Origin: Mariniflexile jejuense
Lineage (GTDB): Bacteria > Bacteroidota > Bacteroidia > Flavobacteriales > Flavobacteriaceae
Assembly (NCBI RefSeq): GCF_042675665.1
Contig: NZ_JBHTJI010000001.1
Span: 1,426,001 to 1,490,000 of the forward strand
DNA: 64,000 bases
Reading direction: 5' to 3'
Program-made: the position numbers and the translations under genes
The notes under the pieces: generated by a model
Told to the model about the DNA's origin: nothing
The model's input: the letters and a program-made list of their open reading frames with translations, nothing else
Database searches by the model: none
Shown here: piece after piece, positions 26,033 to 35,266 of the stretch
How positions within the stretch are numbered: the first letter of the stretch is position 1
Layout: each line of letters opens with the position of its first letter

Positions 26033-26914
26033 ATGGATTTAGAAACTGTTTCAAATATTTTACCCGAAGAACGTGTTGGAAAACCTAAATGGCTTCGTGT
26101 AAAACTTCCAACAGGAAAAAAATATACCGAATTAAGAGGTTTAGTTGATAAATACAAACTTAACACCATTTGTACTTCTGGAAGTTGCCCAAATATGGGT
26201 GAATGTTGGGGCGAAGGTACAGCAACGTTTATGATTTTAGGAAATGTTTGTACACGTTCTTGCGGTTTTTGTGGTGTAAAAACTGGCAGACCAGAAAGCG
26301 TAGATTGGGATGAACCAGAAAAAGTAGCGCGTTCCATAAAAATAATGAATATCAAACACGCTGTTTTAACAAGTGTTGATAGAGACGATTTAAAAGATAT
26401 GGGAAGCATTATGTGGGCTGAAACCGTAAAAGCAGTACGCAGAATGAACCCAGAAACTACTTTAGAAACTTTAATTCCAGATTTTCAAGGTATTGAACAA
26501 CATATCGATAGAATTGTTGATGTAGCACCAGAAGTTGTATCGCATAACATTGAAACTGTTAGACGTTTAACCCGCGAGGTACGTATACAGGCACAATACG
26601 ACCGCAGTATGGGTGTTTTAAAATATTTAAAGCAACAAGGTCAACGTCGAACAAAATCGGGCATTATGCTTGGTTTAGGTGAAACTCGAGACGAAGTTAT
26701 TCAAACACTTCACGACCTAAAGGCGAATGATGTTGATGTAGTTACCATTGGTCAATACCTTCAACCAAGCAAAAAACACTTGCCTGTTAAGCAATTCATT
26801 ACACCAGACCAATTTAAGGAATATGAAACTATAGGTTTAGAGCTTGGATTTAGACATGTAGAAAGTAGTGCTTTAGTTCGTTCTTCATATAAAGCTCAAA
26901 AACACATTAATTAG
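26033..26914 (+). CDS. lipA: lipoyl synthase LipA
   Basis: A 293-residue radical SAM enzyme that inserts two sulfurs into octanoyl groups on lipoyl domains. Both Fe-S clusters are visible: the auxiliary cluster C47-x4-C52-x5-C58 (CTSGSCPNMGEC) and the radical SAM C73-x3-C77-x2-C80 (CTRSCGFC). The C-terminal SSYKA supplies the conserved Ser ligand (VRSSYKAQ). The ATG at 26033 is chosen because an upstream in-frame GTG lies in the -7 box. A gap gene follows after 2 bases, so the two are likely co-transcribed. Confidence 0.98.
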   Translation: MDLETVSNILPEERVGKPKWLRVKLPTGKKYTELRGLVDKYKLNTICTSGSCPNMGECWGEGTATFMILGNVCTRSCGFCGVKTGRPESVDWDEPEKVARSIKIMNIKHAVLTSVDRDDLKDMGSIMWAETVKAVRRMNPETTLETLIPDFQGIEQHIDRIVDVAPEVVSHNIETVRRLTREVRIQAQYDRSMGVLKYLKQQGQRRTKSGIMLGLGETRDEVIQTLHDLKANDVDVVTIGQYLQPSKKHLPVKQFITPDQFKEYETIGLELGFRHVESSALVRSSYKAQKHIN

Positions 26915-26916
26915 GT

Positions 26917-27933
26917 ATGATGAATATAGCTATCAATGGTTTTGGTAGAATTGGCAGACGTGTTTTTAGACTTCTTCAAGATTATAAAGACATTCAAATT
27001 GTTGCTATTAACGATTTAGCCGATGCAAAAACACTAAGCCATTTACTTAAATATGATAGTGTTCATGGAGGTTTTAACGGAACCGTTTCCTACGATAATG
27101 CCAACATTATTGTTAATGATAAAAAAGTGGCACTTTTAAATAACAAACACCCAAAAGACATTAATTGGATGCCTTTTAATGTTGATTTTGTTATTGAAGC
27201 TACTGGAAAATTTAAAACCAAACAAGATTTACAAAATCATATTGATAATGGTGCTAATTGTGTTATATTAAGTGTTCCACCACTTGATGATGATATAAAA
27301 ACCATTGTTTTGGGCGTAAACGACGTGAGTATTGATGGCACCGAAACCATCATTTCCAACGCATCGTGTACTACAAACAATGCTGCACCAATGATTGATG
27401 TTATAAATAAACTTTGTGGCATTAATCAAGCCTATATTACAACGGTTCATTCTTACACCACAGACCAAAGTTTACACGACCAACCGCACAGAGATTTACG
27501 TAGGTCGCGTGCAGCAAGTCAATCCATAGTGCCTACTACTACTGGAGCTGCCAAAGCATTAACAAAAATTTTTCCAGAATTATCCGATGTTATTGGCGGT
27601 TGTGGTATTCGTGTACCAGTTATTAATGGCTCGTTAACCGATATTACGTTTAATGTAAAAAAGAACGTTTCTATTGAAACCATAAACAATGCTTTTAAAG
27701 AAGCTGCCGAAAATCAATACAAAGGCATTATAGAATATACTGAAGATCCTATTGTTTCTATTGATATTGTTGGTAATACACATTCATGTATTTTCGATTC
27801 TGGTATGACTTCTGTAATAGGAAATATGGTAAAAATAATAGGCTGGTATGATAACGAAACAGGCTATTCTAAAAGAATTATTGACTTAATATGTAATTTA
27901 TCGAAGAAAAAGTGTGTTTTATCGATAAAATAA
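26917..27933 (+). CDS. gap: type I glyceraldehyde-3-phosphate dehydrogenase
   Basis: A 338-residue enzyme. The NAD-binding NGFGRIGRRVFR start, the catalytic Cys151 in SNASCTTNNAAP and His178 in TTVHSYTTDQ, and the C-terminal WYDNETGYSKRI are conserved. The NN after SCTT (usually NC) marks a less common Gap lineage, so it could be a second, gluconeogenic-type copy or an Epd-like enzyme rather than the main glycolytic GapA. Two ATG codons stand side by side at 26917. It follows lipA by 2 bases. Confidence 0.93.
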   Translation: MMNIAINGFGRIGRRVFRLLQDYKDIQIVAINDLADAKTLSHLLKYDSVHGGFNGTVSYDNANIIVNDKKVALLNNKHPKDINWMPFNVDFVIEATGKFKTKQDLQNHIDNGANCVILSVPPLDDDIKTIVLGVNDVSIDGTETIISNASCTTNNAAPMIDVINKLCGINQAYITTVHSYTTDQSLHDQPHRDLRRSRAASQSIVPTTTGAAKALTKIFPELSDVIGGCGIRVPVINGSLTDITFNVKKNVSIETINNAFKEAAENQYKGIIEYTEDPIVSIDIVGNTHSCIFDSGMTSVIGNMVKIIGWYDNETGYSKRIIDLICNLSKKKCVLSIK

Positions 27934-27934
27934 T

Positions 27935-27942
27935 TATATTTG
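27935..27942 (+). promoter_or_regulatory. -7 promoter box of the hybrid kinase gene
   Basis: TATATTTG, 18 bases before the ATG at 27961. Confidence 0.5.
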
Positions 27943-27960
27943 CCCATAATGTTATTTTAA

Positions 27961-30198
27961 ATGTCCCAAATTAAAAACTACATATATATAGTTATAATGC
28001 TTTTAAGCCTAACGGTTTCAGCCCAAAAAACAATTGGCGATGATCCTGAATTGCTTCAAAATAGCATAAACTATCACATTTCTCAAGCACAAACCGAGTT
28101 AGAGAATTTTAATTATTATAAGGCTCAAAAAAATCTTGATGAAGCTCTTAATTTAGCGAAACAGTCTGATAATAAAAAAAGTACTGGTATTATTTATGCT
28201 ATAAAAGGCAGACTTCAACTTACAATAGATGAAAATGACAAAGCTATAAAATCGCTTACTAAAGCTATTGAAGTACAACGTCTTATAAACGATAATGCTA
28301 ACTTAGGAAAATCATATAAAATACTAGGCGATGTTTATGCTGCCAAAAAAGATTATACGCAAGCTTTAGATTATTATAAATCTGCAACTACAAAATTTGA
28401 AGAAGAATCTTTAAATGCCGATTTAGCAACTGTTATTTTATGTGAAGCAAAAACGTATATAAATCTAAAAAACTACATTAAGGCTAGAGATATTATTGAA
28501 CAATCTTTAGCAATTGCAAAAAAAGAAGATTTACTAAGAACAGAAAGTGATGCCTTAATTTCTCAAAGTTTAGTACACGCTAAACTAAACAATAATGAAA
28601 AAGCATTAAACTACGCTATTGAAGGTATCAAAATTGCCAAAAACAATAAATTTGTAAACATTTTAAACCAAGGTTATCTAACCATAAGTGACGTTTATAA
28701 TACTATGGGCGATTATAAATCTTCTAGATCATATTTAAATGCTTATGTACAACTTTCAGATTCTTTAACAAGTTTAAAACGTGCCAACTCATCTAAAGAT
28801 GAAGAAATGCAATACCAATTAAACGATGCATTAGAGAAAAATAGCGAAATGTTTCAAAAACTTGAAAAAGCTGAAGACGACAATAGTTTAAGCACATTAA
28901 TTTCCATTTTAAGTGTTGCCTTAATTACTATTTTATCTTTATTAACCTTATCACTTTACAAAAACAACAACATTAGGCTTAAAACAAATAATATGCTTCA
29001 TAAAAAAAATGGAGAACTTATTATAGCCAAAGAAAAAGCAGAATTAGCCTCAAAAACTAAAGCAAACTTCCTTTCTACCGTTACACACGAATTAAGAACG
29101 CCGTTGTATGCTGTAACTGGTTTAAGTAATATGTTGCTAGAAGAAAACCCAAAACCAGAGCAAATTCAGCATTTAAAATCATTGAAATTTTCGGGCGATT
29201 ACCTATTAACTTTTATAAATGACATTCTTCAAATTAATAAAATTGAAGCCAATAAAGTTGATATAGAACCCGAACCTTTTAACTTAAAAAAGAAAATAAA
29301 CAACATTGTTTTAGCTTTAAATAACTCTGCTTTAGATAATAATGTGAAGCTTCATTTTGAATATGATAAACATTTACCAGAAAACTTTATAGCCGATCAA
29401 TTAAAAATATCTCAAATATTAATAAATTTAGTAGGAAATTCTATCAAATTCACAAAAGATGGAGACATCTGGATACGAGTTTACCAAATTGAAGCGGTAA
29501 ATAAAATTTATACACTACGTTTTGAAATTGAAGATAACGGTATTGGTATTAGCCAAGAAAAACAAGACAACATGTTCGAAAGTTTTTCTCAAGGCTCTAT
29601 TCAAATTAATCGAAAATATGGCGGTACAGGTTTAGGATTATCAATTGTAAAAGGATTAATTGATATTTTAAAAGGAAAAATTTATGTGAAAAGTGAACTT
29701 GAAAAAGGAACAACTTTCTATTTTGAAATTCCTTTAGAATACACTTCAATTGAAGAAGCAAAAGAAATTAAAACAACTTATTTTAGCGGTAATACCGAAG
29801 ATTTAGATTTAAAAAACGTTAAAATTTTGGTGGTTGAAGATAACAAAATCAACCAAATGATTACCAAAAAGATTTTAACAAAAATGACTTTAAAATGTGA
29901 TATTGTGGACAATGGTGAAGATGCTGTTGATATGATTAAAGCTAACAATTACGACATTGTTTTAATGGATATTCACATGCCTGGAATTAGCGGTATTGAA
30001 GCTACAAAAATTGTGAGATCGTTTGATAAAGAGCAAATCATTTTCGCCCTTACTGCCGTAACTATTGAAGATAAAATGCACGAATTTGAAGAAGCTGGTT
30101 TTACAGATATTATTCCAAAACCATTTAAACAAGAAGAGTTTGAGAAAAAACTCTATAATGCATTAGCTTTAAAAAACGGAACATCCACAACTAGTTAA
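27961..30198 (+). CDS. TPR-containing hybrid sensor histidine kinase/response regulator
   Basis: A 745-residue hybrid kinase. A signal peptide (ending TVSAQ) precedes a periplasmic TPR array (about residues 35-290; units such as YKILGDVYAAKKDYTQALDY), a membrane segment (about 312-332, LISILSVALITILSLLTLSL), a HisKA domain with phospho-acceptor His376 (THELRTPLY), a HATPase domain (NSIKFTKDG; GIGISQEKQDNMF; GGTGLGLSIV) and a receiver domain with Asp670 (VLMDIHMPG). It lacks an output domain, so it signals through a separate regulator or phosphotransfer protein. The stimulus is unknown. It converges on lpxK with a 4-base overlap. Confidence 0.93.
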   Translation: MSQIKNYIYIVIMLLSLTVSAQKTIGDDPELLQNSINYHISQAQTELENFNYYKAQKNLDEALNLAKQSDNKKSTGIIYAIKGRLQLTIDENDKAIKSLTKAIEVQRLINDNANLGKSYKILGDVYAAKKDYTQALDYYKSATTKFEEESLNADLATVILCEAKTYINLKNYIKARDIIEQSLAIAKKEDLLRTESDALISQSLVHAKLNNNEKALNYAIEGIKIAKNNKFVNILNQGYLTISDVYNTMGDYKSSRSYLNAYVQLSDSLTSLKRANSSKDEEMQYQLNDALEKNSEMFQKLEKAEDDNSLSTLISILSVALITILSLLTLSLYKNNNIRLKTNNMLHKKNGELIIAKEKAELASKTKANFLSTVTHELRTPLYAVTGLSNMLLEENPKPEQIQHLKSLKFSGDYLLTFINDILQINKIEANKVDIEPEPFNLKKKINNIVLALNNSALDNNVKLHFEYDKHLPENFIADQLKISQILINLVGNSIKFTKDGDIWIRVYQIEAVNKIYTLRFEIEDNGIGISQEKQDNMFESFSQGSIQINRKYGGTGLGLSIVKGLIDILKGKIYVKSELEKGTTFYFEIPLEYTSIEEAKEIKTTYFSGNTEDLDLKNVKILVVEDNKINQMITKKILTKMTLKCDIVDNGEDAVDMIKANNYDIVLMDIHMPGISGIEATKIVRSFDKEQIIFALTAVTIEDKMHEFEEAGFTDIIPKPFKQEEFEKKLYNALALKNGTSTTS

Positions 30199-31199
30199 CT
30201 TGTTACAAACGTTTTAATTAGTCTATCAAACATAACGCTATCATCTATTGTTACTGTTATTGTTAAATAAAACAATTTAGCTTTTAAAGTATTGTATTGT
30301 TTTAAGCGCATAAAATCCTTTTCGGTAGTTACAATAAATTCCTTTGTTTCTAAAACTGAAATATCTTGTTCTGAAAACTCATGATGATCTTTAAAGTTTA
30401 AATGCTCAAATTGTAAATTTTTATTCTTTAAAAAATTCACTAGAGGTTTTGCGTTTGCAATACCCGTAACTAATGTGAAATTGGTTAAAGCATTAATACT
30501 TTTTTTATTTTCTTCTGAAACAACATCTTCTGAATAACTTATAGAACTAAAAAAAACATGCTGATTTTTAGTTGGTGAAATTTTCTCTAAAAACGATTGT
30601 TTTTCAATAACACTTATCGTTTCAGGACATTTGGTAACAACAATAATATTAGCACGTTTTGCGCCACTTCTAGGTTCTCGTAAATTACCTGTGGGCAACA
30701 CATAATCTGAAACGTACGGATTAGCATATGTAGTAAGCAAAATATTTAAACCTGCTTTTACTTTTCTATGCTGAAAAGCATCATCTAACAAAATAACTTC
30801 TGGCGAATTTTCAAGTAGTAATAACTGCTCAATACCATTTGTTCTATTAGCATCAACAGATACAAAAACATCTTTTTTAAACTTATTATAAAATTGGAAG
30901 GGTTCATCTCCCAAACTTTCAGCACTAGAAAACGCATCGGCCAATTGAAACCCTTTTGTTTTTCGTTTATAACCTCTACTTAAAGTTGCAACCTTATAAT
31001 CATCCTTCAATAAATTAATTAAATACTCAATCATTGGTGTTTTTCCTGTTCCACCAACACTTAAATTTCCAACACAAATTATTGGAAAATTGTAAGAAGT
31101 AGATTTTTTTATTCCCAAATCATACAAGGTATTTCGCAAACTGCTTACTGCATAATATACAGGTACAAAAGGAAATGCTATGTTTCTAATTAAATTCAT
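30195..31199 (-). CDS. lpxK: tetraacyldisaccharide 4'-kinase LpxK
   Basis: A 334-residue kinase that phosphorylates the lipid A precursor at the inner membrane. The N-terminal amphipathic/membrane stretch (NLIRNIAFPFVPVYYAVSSL) is followed by the Walker A-type ICVGNLSVGGTGKTPMIEYL and the LLDDAFQHRKVK and TTEKDFMRLK motifs. The ATG at 31199 is preferred over longer readings that run into the divergent promoter region of the Nif3-family gene. The 3' end overlaps that of the hybrid kinase by 4 bases. It implies an outer membrane with lipid A. Confidence 0.96.
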   Translation of the reverse strand: MNLIRNIAFPFVPVYYAVSSLRNTLYDLGIKKSTSYNFPIICVGNLSVGGTGKTPMIEYLINLLKDDYKVATLSRGYKRKTKGFQLADAFSSAESLGDEPFQFYNKFKKDVFVSVDANRTNGIEQLLLLENSPEVILLDDAFQHRKVKAGLNILLTTYANPYVSDYVLPTGNLREPRSGAKRANIIVVTKCPETISVIEKQSFLEKISPTKNQHVFFSSISYSEDVVSEENKKSINALTNFTLVTGIANAKPLVNFLKNKNLQFEHLNFKDHHEFSEQDISVLETKEFIVTTEKDFMRLKQYNTLKAKLFYLTITVTIDDSVMFDRLIKTFVTS

Positions 31200-31220
31200 C
31201 GTAACGAAAGTATAATATTT

Positions 31221-31228
31221 TATCTTTG
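31221..31228 (+). promoter_or_regulatory. -7 promoter box of the Nif3-family gene
   Basis: TATCTTTG, 19 bases before the ATG at 31248, in the 48-base space shared with the divergent lpxK. Confidence 0.55.
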
Positions 31229-31247
31229 ATACAAACAAATAAATACA

Positions 31248-32342
31248 ATGATTGTTCAAGACGTTATTAACCATTTAGAAGAACTTGCACCTTTAGCCTA
31301 CGCTGAAGATTTTGATAATGTTGGACTTTTAGTTGGCAATAAACAAGCACAAATAACAGGAATTCTGGTAACTTTAGATACTTTAGAAACCGTTATAGAT
31401 GAAGCCATACAACAAAACTGCAACCTAATTGTAAGCTTTCACCCTATTATTTTTAAAGGTTTAAAAAAGTTAACTGGCAAAAACTATGTAGAACGCGTAG
31501 TTATGAAAGCCATAAAACATGATATTGCTATTTATAGCATTCACACAGCTTTAGATAATGCTTTACAAGGTGTAAATGATATGATTTGCAATCAATTACA
31601 ATTAAAAAACAAACATATTTTAATTCCACAAAGCGAAACTATAAAAAAACTAACCACATACGTTCCAAAAGATGAAGCCGAAAAACTAAGAACTGCTTTA
31701 TTTGATGCTGGAGCAGGAAGTATTGGAAATTACTCAAATTGTAGCTTTAATGTAGAAGGCTTTGGAACCTATAACGGCAATGAAAACAGCAATCCAACCG
31801 TAGGTGAAAAAGGTAAAACACATACTGAAGCTGAAACAAAAATAACAATCACCTTTCCAAAGCATTTAGAACAACAAGTTATTAAAACACTTTTTAAAAA
31901 TCATTCGTATGAGGAAGTGGCTTATGAAATAATAACTTTAGAGAATAAAAATCAGAATATTGGCATAGGAATGGTTGGCGAACTAGAAGAATCTATGACT
32001 GAATTAGACTTTTTAGGCTATTTAAAAACCAAAATGAATACAAAATGCATCAGGCATTCATCATTTTTAAATAAAAAAATTAAAAAAATTGCGGTACTAG
32101 GTGGTTCGGGCAGTTTTGCTATTGAAGCCGCCAAAAGCACTGGTGCTGATGCTTTTATAACTTCCGATTTAAAATATCACGACTTTTTTACTGCCGAAAA
32201 CAGCATTCTTTTAGCAGATATTGGACATTATGAAAGTGAGCAATTCACAAAAAATCTTTTAGTAGCTTATCTTACAAAAAAAATTACTAATTTTGCAATC
32301 ATTTTATCAAAGACAAATACCAATCCTGTTAAGTATTTTTAA
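31248..32342 (+). CDS. Nif3-like dinuclear metal-centre protein (DUF34)
   Basis: A 364-residue protein of the Nif3/DUF34 family, forming hexameric rings with a dinuclear metal site. Metal-ligand motifs are seen at SFHPIIFKGLKKLTG (about residue 63) and IHTALDN (about 99) in the N-terminal half, and DIGHYESEQF near residue 325. The central insertion (about 125-235) is the PII-like domain found in the longer version. The biochemical function is not firmly established; a GTP cyclohydrolase-like or metal-insertion role has been proposed for the family. It is 3 bases from the downstream coiled-coil gene, a pairing common in Bacteroidota. Confidence 0.92.
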   Translation: MIVQDVINHLEELAPLAYAEDFDNVGLLVGNKQAQITGILVTLDTLETVIDEAIQQNCNLIVSFHPIIFKGLKKLTGKNYVERVVMKAIKHDIAIYSIHTALDNALQGVNDMICNQLQLKNKHILIPQSETIKKLTTYVPKDEAEKLRTALFDAGAGSIGNYSNCSFNVEGFGTYNGNENSNPTVGEKGKTHTEAETKITITFPKHLEQQVIKTLFKNHSYEEVAYEIITLENKNQNIGIGMVGELEESMTELDFLGYLKTKMNTKCIRHSSFLNKKIKKIAVLGGSGSFAIEAAKSTGADAFITSDLKYHDFFTAENSILLADIGHYESEQFTKNLLVAYLTKKITNFAIILSKTNTNPVKYF

Positions 32343-32345
32343 AGT

Positions 32346-33128
32346 ATGGCTAAAAGTAAAGAATTAACTGTTGAAGAGCGTTTAAGAGCGTTATACGATT
32401 TACAACTTATAGATTCTCGTATAGACGAAATTAGAAACGTACGTGGAGAACTTCCGTTAGAAGTTCGCGATTTAGAAGATGAAGTTGCTGGTTTAAATAT
32501 AAGATTAGAAAAATTAGTTTCAAATTTAGAGGTTATCAATAACGATATCATTTCTAAAAAGAATCAAATTGAAGAATCTAAATCTTTAATGAAAAAATAC
32601 AGCGAACAACAAAAAAATGTTAGAAATAACAGAGAATTTAATTCGTTAACTAAGGAAGTTGAATTTCAAGAATTAGAAATTGAATTAGCCGAAAAACATA
32701 TTAAAGAATTTAAAGCGCAAATAGAACAGAAAAAAGAAGTTATTTCTGAAACTAAAGAGCGTTTAAAAGAGCGTGAAAATCATTTAAAACACAAAAAAGG
32801 TGAATTAGATGCTATTTTAGCTGAAACTGAAAAAGAAGAGCAAGCTTTAATTCAAAAATCTCAAGATTATCAAGAGCAAATTGAAGAGCGTTTAGTTGCT
32901 GCTTACAACAGAATTCGTAAAAACGTAAAAAACGGTTTAGCAGTTGTGCCAATTGAAAGAGGTGCTTCTGGAGGTTCTTTCTTTACAATTCCACCACAAA
33001 TTCAAGTAGAAATTGCGGCTCGCAAAAAAGTAATTACTGATGAGCACAGTGGCCGTATTTTAGTGGATGCGCAATTAGCTGAAGAACAAAAAGAAAAAAT
33101 GGAAAAGTTATTTGCTAAATTTAACTAA
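32346..33128 (+). CDS. coiled-coil protein of the C4-type zinc ribbon family, Cys-less
   Basis: A 260-residue protein dominated by a long antiparallel coiled coil (about residues 30-180). Its C-terminal domain aligns in pattern with the C4-type zinc ribbon of the family (two CxxC knuckles around IPPQ and CGRIL), but here the positions read RGASGGSFFTIPPQ and DEHSGRILVD, with no cysteine at all. Zinc binding is therefore lost. It is translated right after the Nif3-family gene. A strong terminator follows at 33147. Function is unknown. Confidence 0.88.
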   Translation: MAKSKELTVEERLRALYDLQLIDSRIDEIRNVRGELPLEVRDLEDEVAGLNIRLEKLVSNLEVINNDIISKKNQIEESKSLMKKYSEQQKNVRNNREFNSLTKEVEFQELEIELAEKHIKEFKAQIEQKKEVISETKERLKERENHLKHKKGELDAILAETEKEEQALIQKSQDYQEQIEERLVAAYNRIRKNVKNGLAVVPIERGASGGSFFTIPPQIQVEIAARKKVITDEHSGRILVDAQLAEEQKEKMEKLFAKFN

Positions 33129-33146
33129 AAGCCAAAAACATAAACT

Positions 33147-33180
33147 AAAAAGCCTTCACAATTGTGAAGGCTTTTTTTTT
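33147..33180 (+). terminator. intrinsic terminator after the Nif3-family operon
   Basis: The stem AAAAAGCCTTCACAA / TTGTGAAGGCTTTTT is followed by a run of T. Confidence 0.88.
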
Positions 33181-33252
33181 ATAAAAATTTTCAAAAAAAA
33201 TTAAGGTTTTACTATTTTAAACGTCTATAGTAAAAAGAAAAACACAAATTCT

Positions 33253-33909
33253 ATGAAATCTATTACACTAGCTTTAATTTTTTCAGTTTTACTTAGTTGC
33301 CAAAACAATGCACAGTCAAACAAAAACCAAGAAACTGTTACCAATGCACAACCCGTTGAAGTTCCTATAAAAAATGGAAAAGCCCGTGCTTATTTTGCTA
33401 GTGGCTGCTTTTGGTGTGTTGAAGCTATTTTTGAAAGCGTTAATGGTGTAGATGAAGTAATTAGCGGCTATTCTGGTGGACATACAAAAAATCCAACCTA
33501 TGAAGCTAGTAACACTGGTAAAACAGGACATGCCGAAGCTGTTGAAGTTATTTACAACCCAAACATTGTGAGTTTTGAAACGTTGGTTGATGTTTATTTT
33601 GGTTCGCAAAATCCAACCCAAATAAATGGGCAAGGAAATGATATTGGTTCGCAATACCGTTCTATTATTTTTTACCAAAATGATGAACAGAAACAAATCA
33701 TTATAAAAAAGAAAGATGCATTGGCTAAAAAATTAAATACTACAATTGCTGCTGAAATATATCCGTTTCAAAAGTTTTGGATAGCTGAAGCATATCATCA
33801 AAACTACGAACGTCTTCACCCAAACAACAGTTATATTCAAAATGTTTCAATACCACGATTAAACAGGTTTAAGGCAAAATTTCCTCATTTATTAAAAGAC
33901 AAACACTAA
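33253..33909 (+). CDS. msrA: lipoprotein peptide-methionine (S)-S-oxide reductase MsrA
   Basis: A 218-residue MsrA that repairs (S)-methionine sulfoxide in proteins. A lipoprotein signal (MKSITLALIFSVLLSC, Cys16) places it in the envelope. The catalytic motif is GCFWCVE with Cys52; GHAEAVEVIYNP and the WIAEAYHQNY stretch are conserved. C55 follows in the motif; no typical C-terminal recycling Cys pair is seen, so reduction may use Cys55 or an external thiol. No msrB is fused or adjacent. The short leader shows no clear promoter box. Confidence 0.95.
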   Translation: MKSITLALIFSVLLSCQNNAQSNKNQETVTNAQPVEVPIKNGKARAYFASGCFWCVEAIFESVNGVDEVISGYSGGHTKNPTYEASNTGKTGHAEAVEVIYNPNIVSFETLVDVYFGSQNPTQINGQGNDIGSQYRSIIFYQNDEQKQIIIKKKDALAKKLNTTIAAEIYPFQKFWIAEAYHQNYERLHPNNSYIQNVSIPRLNRFKAKFPHLLKDKH

Positions 33910-33961
33910 ACTTTAATCAATTTAGGTAAGTTGTTTTTATCTTTACTAAAAATAACAACTC

Positions 33962-34630
33962 ATGAAAAAAGCAATAACCATACTAATCGTTTTAATAGTT
34001 GGTGTTTCTTGCAAACAAAAAGAAGCAAGCAAGGTTATGGAAAATCAACTTTCAATAGCCGAAAAAATTGCAAATGCTAATGGCTTTGAAAATTGGAAAA
34101 ACGTTTCTCAAATTATTTTTACTTTTAATGTTGATAAAGATTCTACGCATTTTGAGCGTTCATGGATGTGGACGCCTAAAAATGGTAATGTAACCTTAAT
34201 TTCAGAAAAAGATACAATTTCATTTAATAGAAAATTGGTAGATAGCACAACTATAAAAGCTGATAAAGGTTTTATTAATGATAAATTTTGGCTTTTAGCA
34301 CCATATCAATTGGTTTGGGATAAAGAAACTACAATTTCTGAACCCATAAAACAAAATTCACCCATTACCAAAACACTGCTTTATAAAATTACCTTAACAT
34401 ACCCTAATGAAGGTGGTTATACCCCTGGTGATGCTTATGATTTTTATTTTGACGACAACTTTATAGTTAAAGAATGGGTTTTTAGAAGAGGTAATAGTGC
34501 AGAACCAACCATGATGACTACTTGGGAAAAGTATCAAGATTTTAATGGTATAAAATTAGCTTTAGAACACAAAAAACCTAAAGAAAACTGGAAACTTTAT
34601 TTTACCAATATAAAGGTTGATTTGAATTAA
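33962..34630 (+). CDS. lipoprotein of unknown function
   Basis: A 222-residue protein with a lipoprotein signal (MKKAITILIVLIVGVSC, Cys17). The mature part is beta-rich and contains WMWTPKNGNVTL and YTPGDAYDFYFDDNFIVKEW, a pattern of outer-membrane lipoprotein carriers or lipid-binding folds. I do not recognise a named family with certainty. A near-consensus -7 box (TATCTTTA, 33938-33945) precedes it, and it appears monocistronic. Alternatives include a heat- or stress-related periplasmic protein; no catalytic motif is visible. Confidence 0.75.
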   Translation: MKKAITILIVLIVGVSCKQKEASKVMENQLSIAEKIANANGFENWKNVSQIIFTFNVDKDSTHFERSWMWTPKNGNVTLISEKDTISFNRKLVDSTTIKADKGFINDKFWLLAPYQLVWDKETTISEPIKQNSPITKTLLYKITLTYPNEGGYTPGDAYDFYFDDNFIVKEWVFRRGNSAEPTMMTTWEKYQDFNGIKLALEHKKPKENWKLYFTNIKVDLN

Positions 34631-34694
34631 TTTCAGATTTTTTTTTTAACATCAACATCCAAAATAATTACTAAAAACGTATATAATATAAACA

Positions 34695-34764
34695 ATGAAT
34701 ATTCCGCGTTATGCGTCTCTATATATCTAAAGCGCTTCCACTACTAGTTGAAGCGCTTTTTTTT
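34695..34764 (+). other. tiny ORF followed by a strong hairpin; candidate small RNA or leader
   Basis: In the 132-base gap after 34630 an 11-codon ORF (ATG at 34695 to TAA at 34730; MNIPRYASLYI) runs directly into a terminator hairpin. There is no following gene on this strand for over 500 bases, so it is not an attenuator of a neighbour. It may be a short transcript with its own terminator, or simply the 3' UTR of the lipoprotein gene. Confidence 0.3.
34729..34764 (+). terminator. intrinsic terminator
   Basis: The stem AAAGCGCTTC / GAAGCGCTTT with an 11-base loop is followed by eight T on the + strand. It can end transcription from the lipoprotein gene at 33962. On the other strand the T-run is poor. 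Confidence 0.8.
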
Positions 34765-35182
34765 ACCCCATAAATTGTTCTTTGGTATGTGTACCGTCAC
34801 AATAAGGTTTATTGTTTGATGTACCACATCTACAAAATGTCGTTGTTTTATTTTTAATTTCTTTTCTGCCATCTTTATGGGTTACGTGTAAAGTGCCGTA
34901 AACTAACAACGGATCATTTTGTAATACCTCAACCTTGGTTTCCAGCACTTCAGCTGTTTTGTCTTTTTCATTATTCATATAAAAGCTTAAAACACCCGAT
35001 GGACATTTCTTTACAGTTTCTATAATAGCATCTGTTTTTGCGGCATCTATTTTTATCCAAGGCCGTTCCCTAGGTTGAAACACTTGTGGCAAACCTTTAG
35101 CACAAATAGCCGAATGAATACACTTTTCAACTTACCAAACTACAGTTGTTTCTCCGTTTGTATATTCTTTTATCTTGCCCAT
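34763..35182 (-). pseudogene. divergent 4Fe-4S ferredoxin-like plus CDGSH iron-sulfur protein, interrupted by an in-frame stop
   Basis: The full reading frame from ATG at 35182 gives MGKIKEYTNGETTVVW, a TAA at 35134-35132 (codon 17), then an in-frame continuation VEKCIHSAICAKGLPQVF and on to a normal end. The 3' part holds the rest of the ferredoxin-like domain (KKCPSGVLSFY) and a CDGSH finger (CRCGTSNNKPYCDGTH) with its three Cys and one His. Without readthrough the first two Cys of the 4Fe-4S domain (CIHSAIC) are lost, although a TTG at codon 31 could start a 109-residue product carrying the CDGSH domain. It may be a recent nonsense mutation, a sequencing error, or reinitiation. A Bacteroidota iron-sulfur protein of unknown role. 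Confidence 0.75.
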
Positions 35183-35266
35183 GTCTAAATTATTTTACTA
35201 AATATACAAAATTCAGAGCTAAAAATTAAGTCTTATTCGTAACTTCATTTCTAAGTTTAGAATTCT

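Noticed and set aside
31200..31274. Longer LpxK N terminus from 31274
   Set aside because: It would cross the promoter and start of the divergent Nif3-family gene; the ATG at 31199 gives the usual N terminus.
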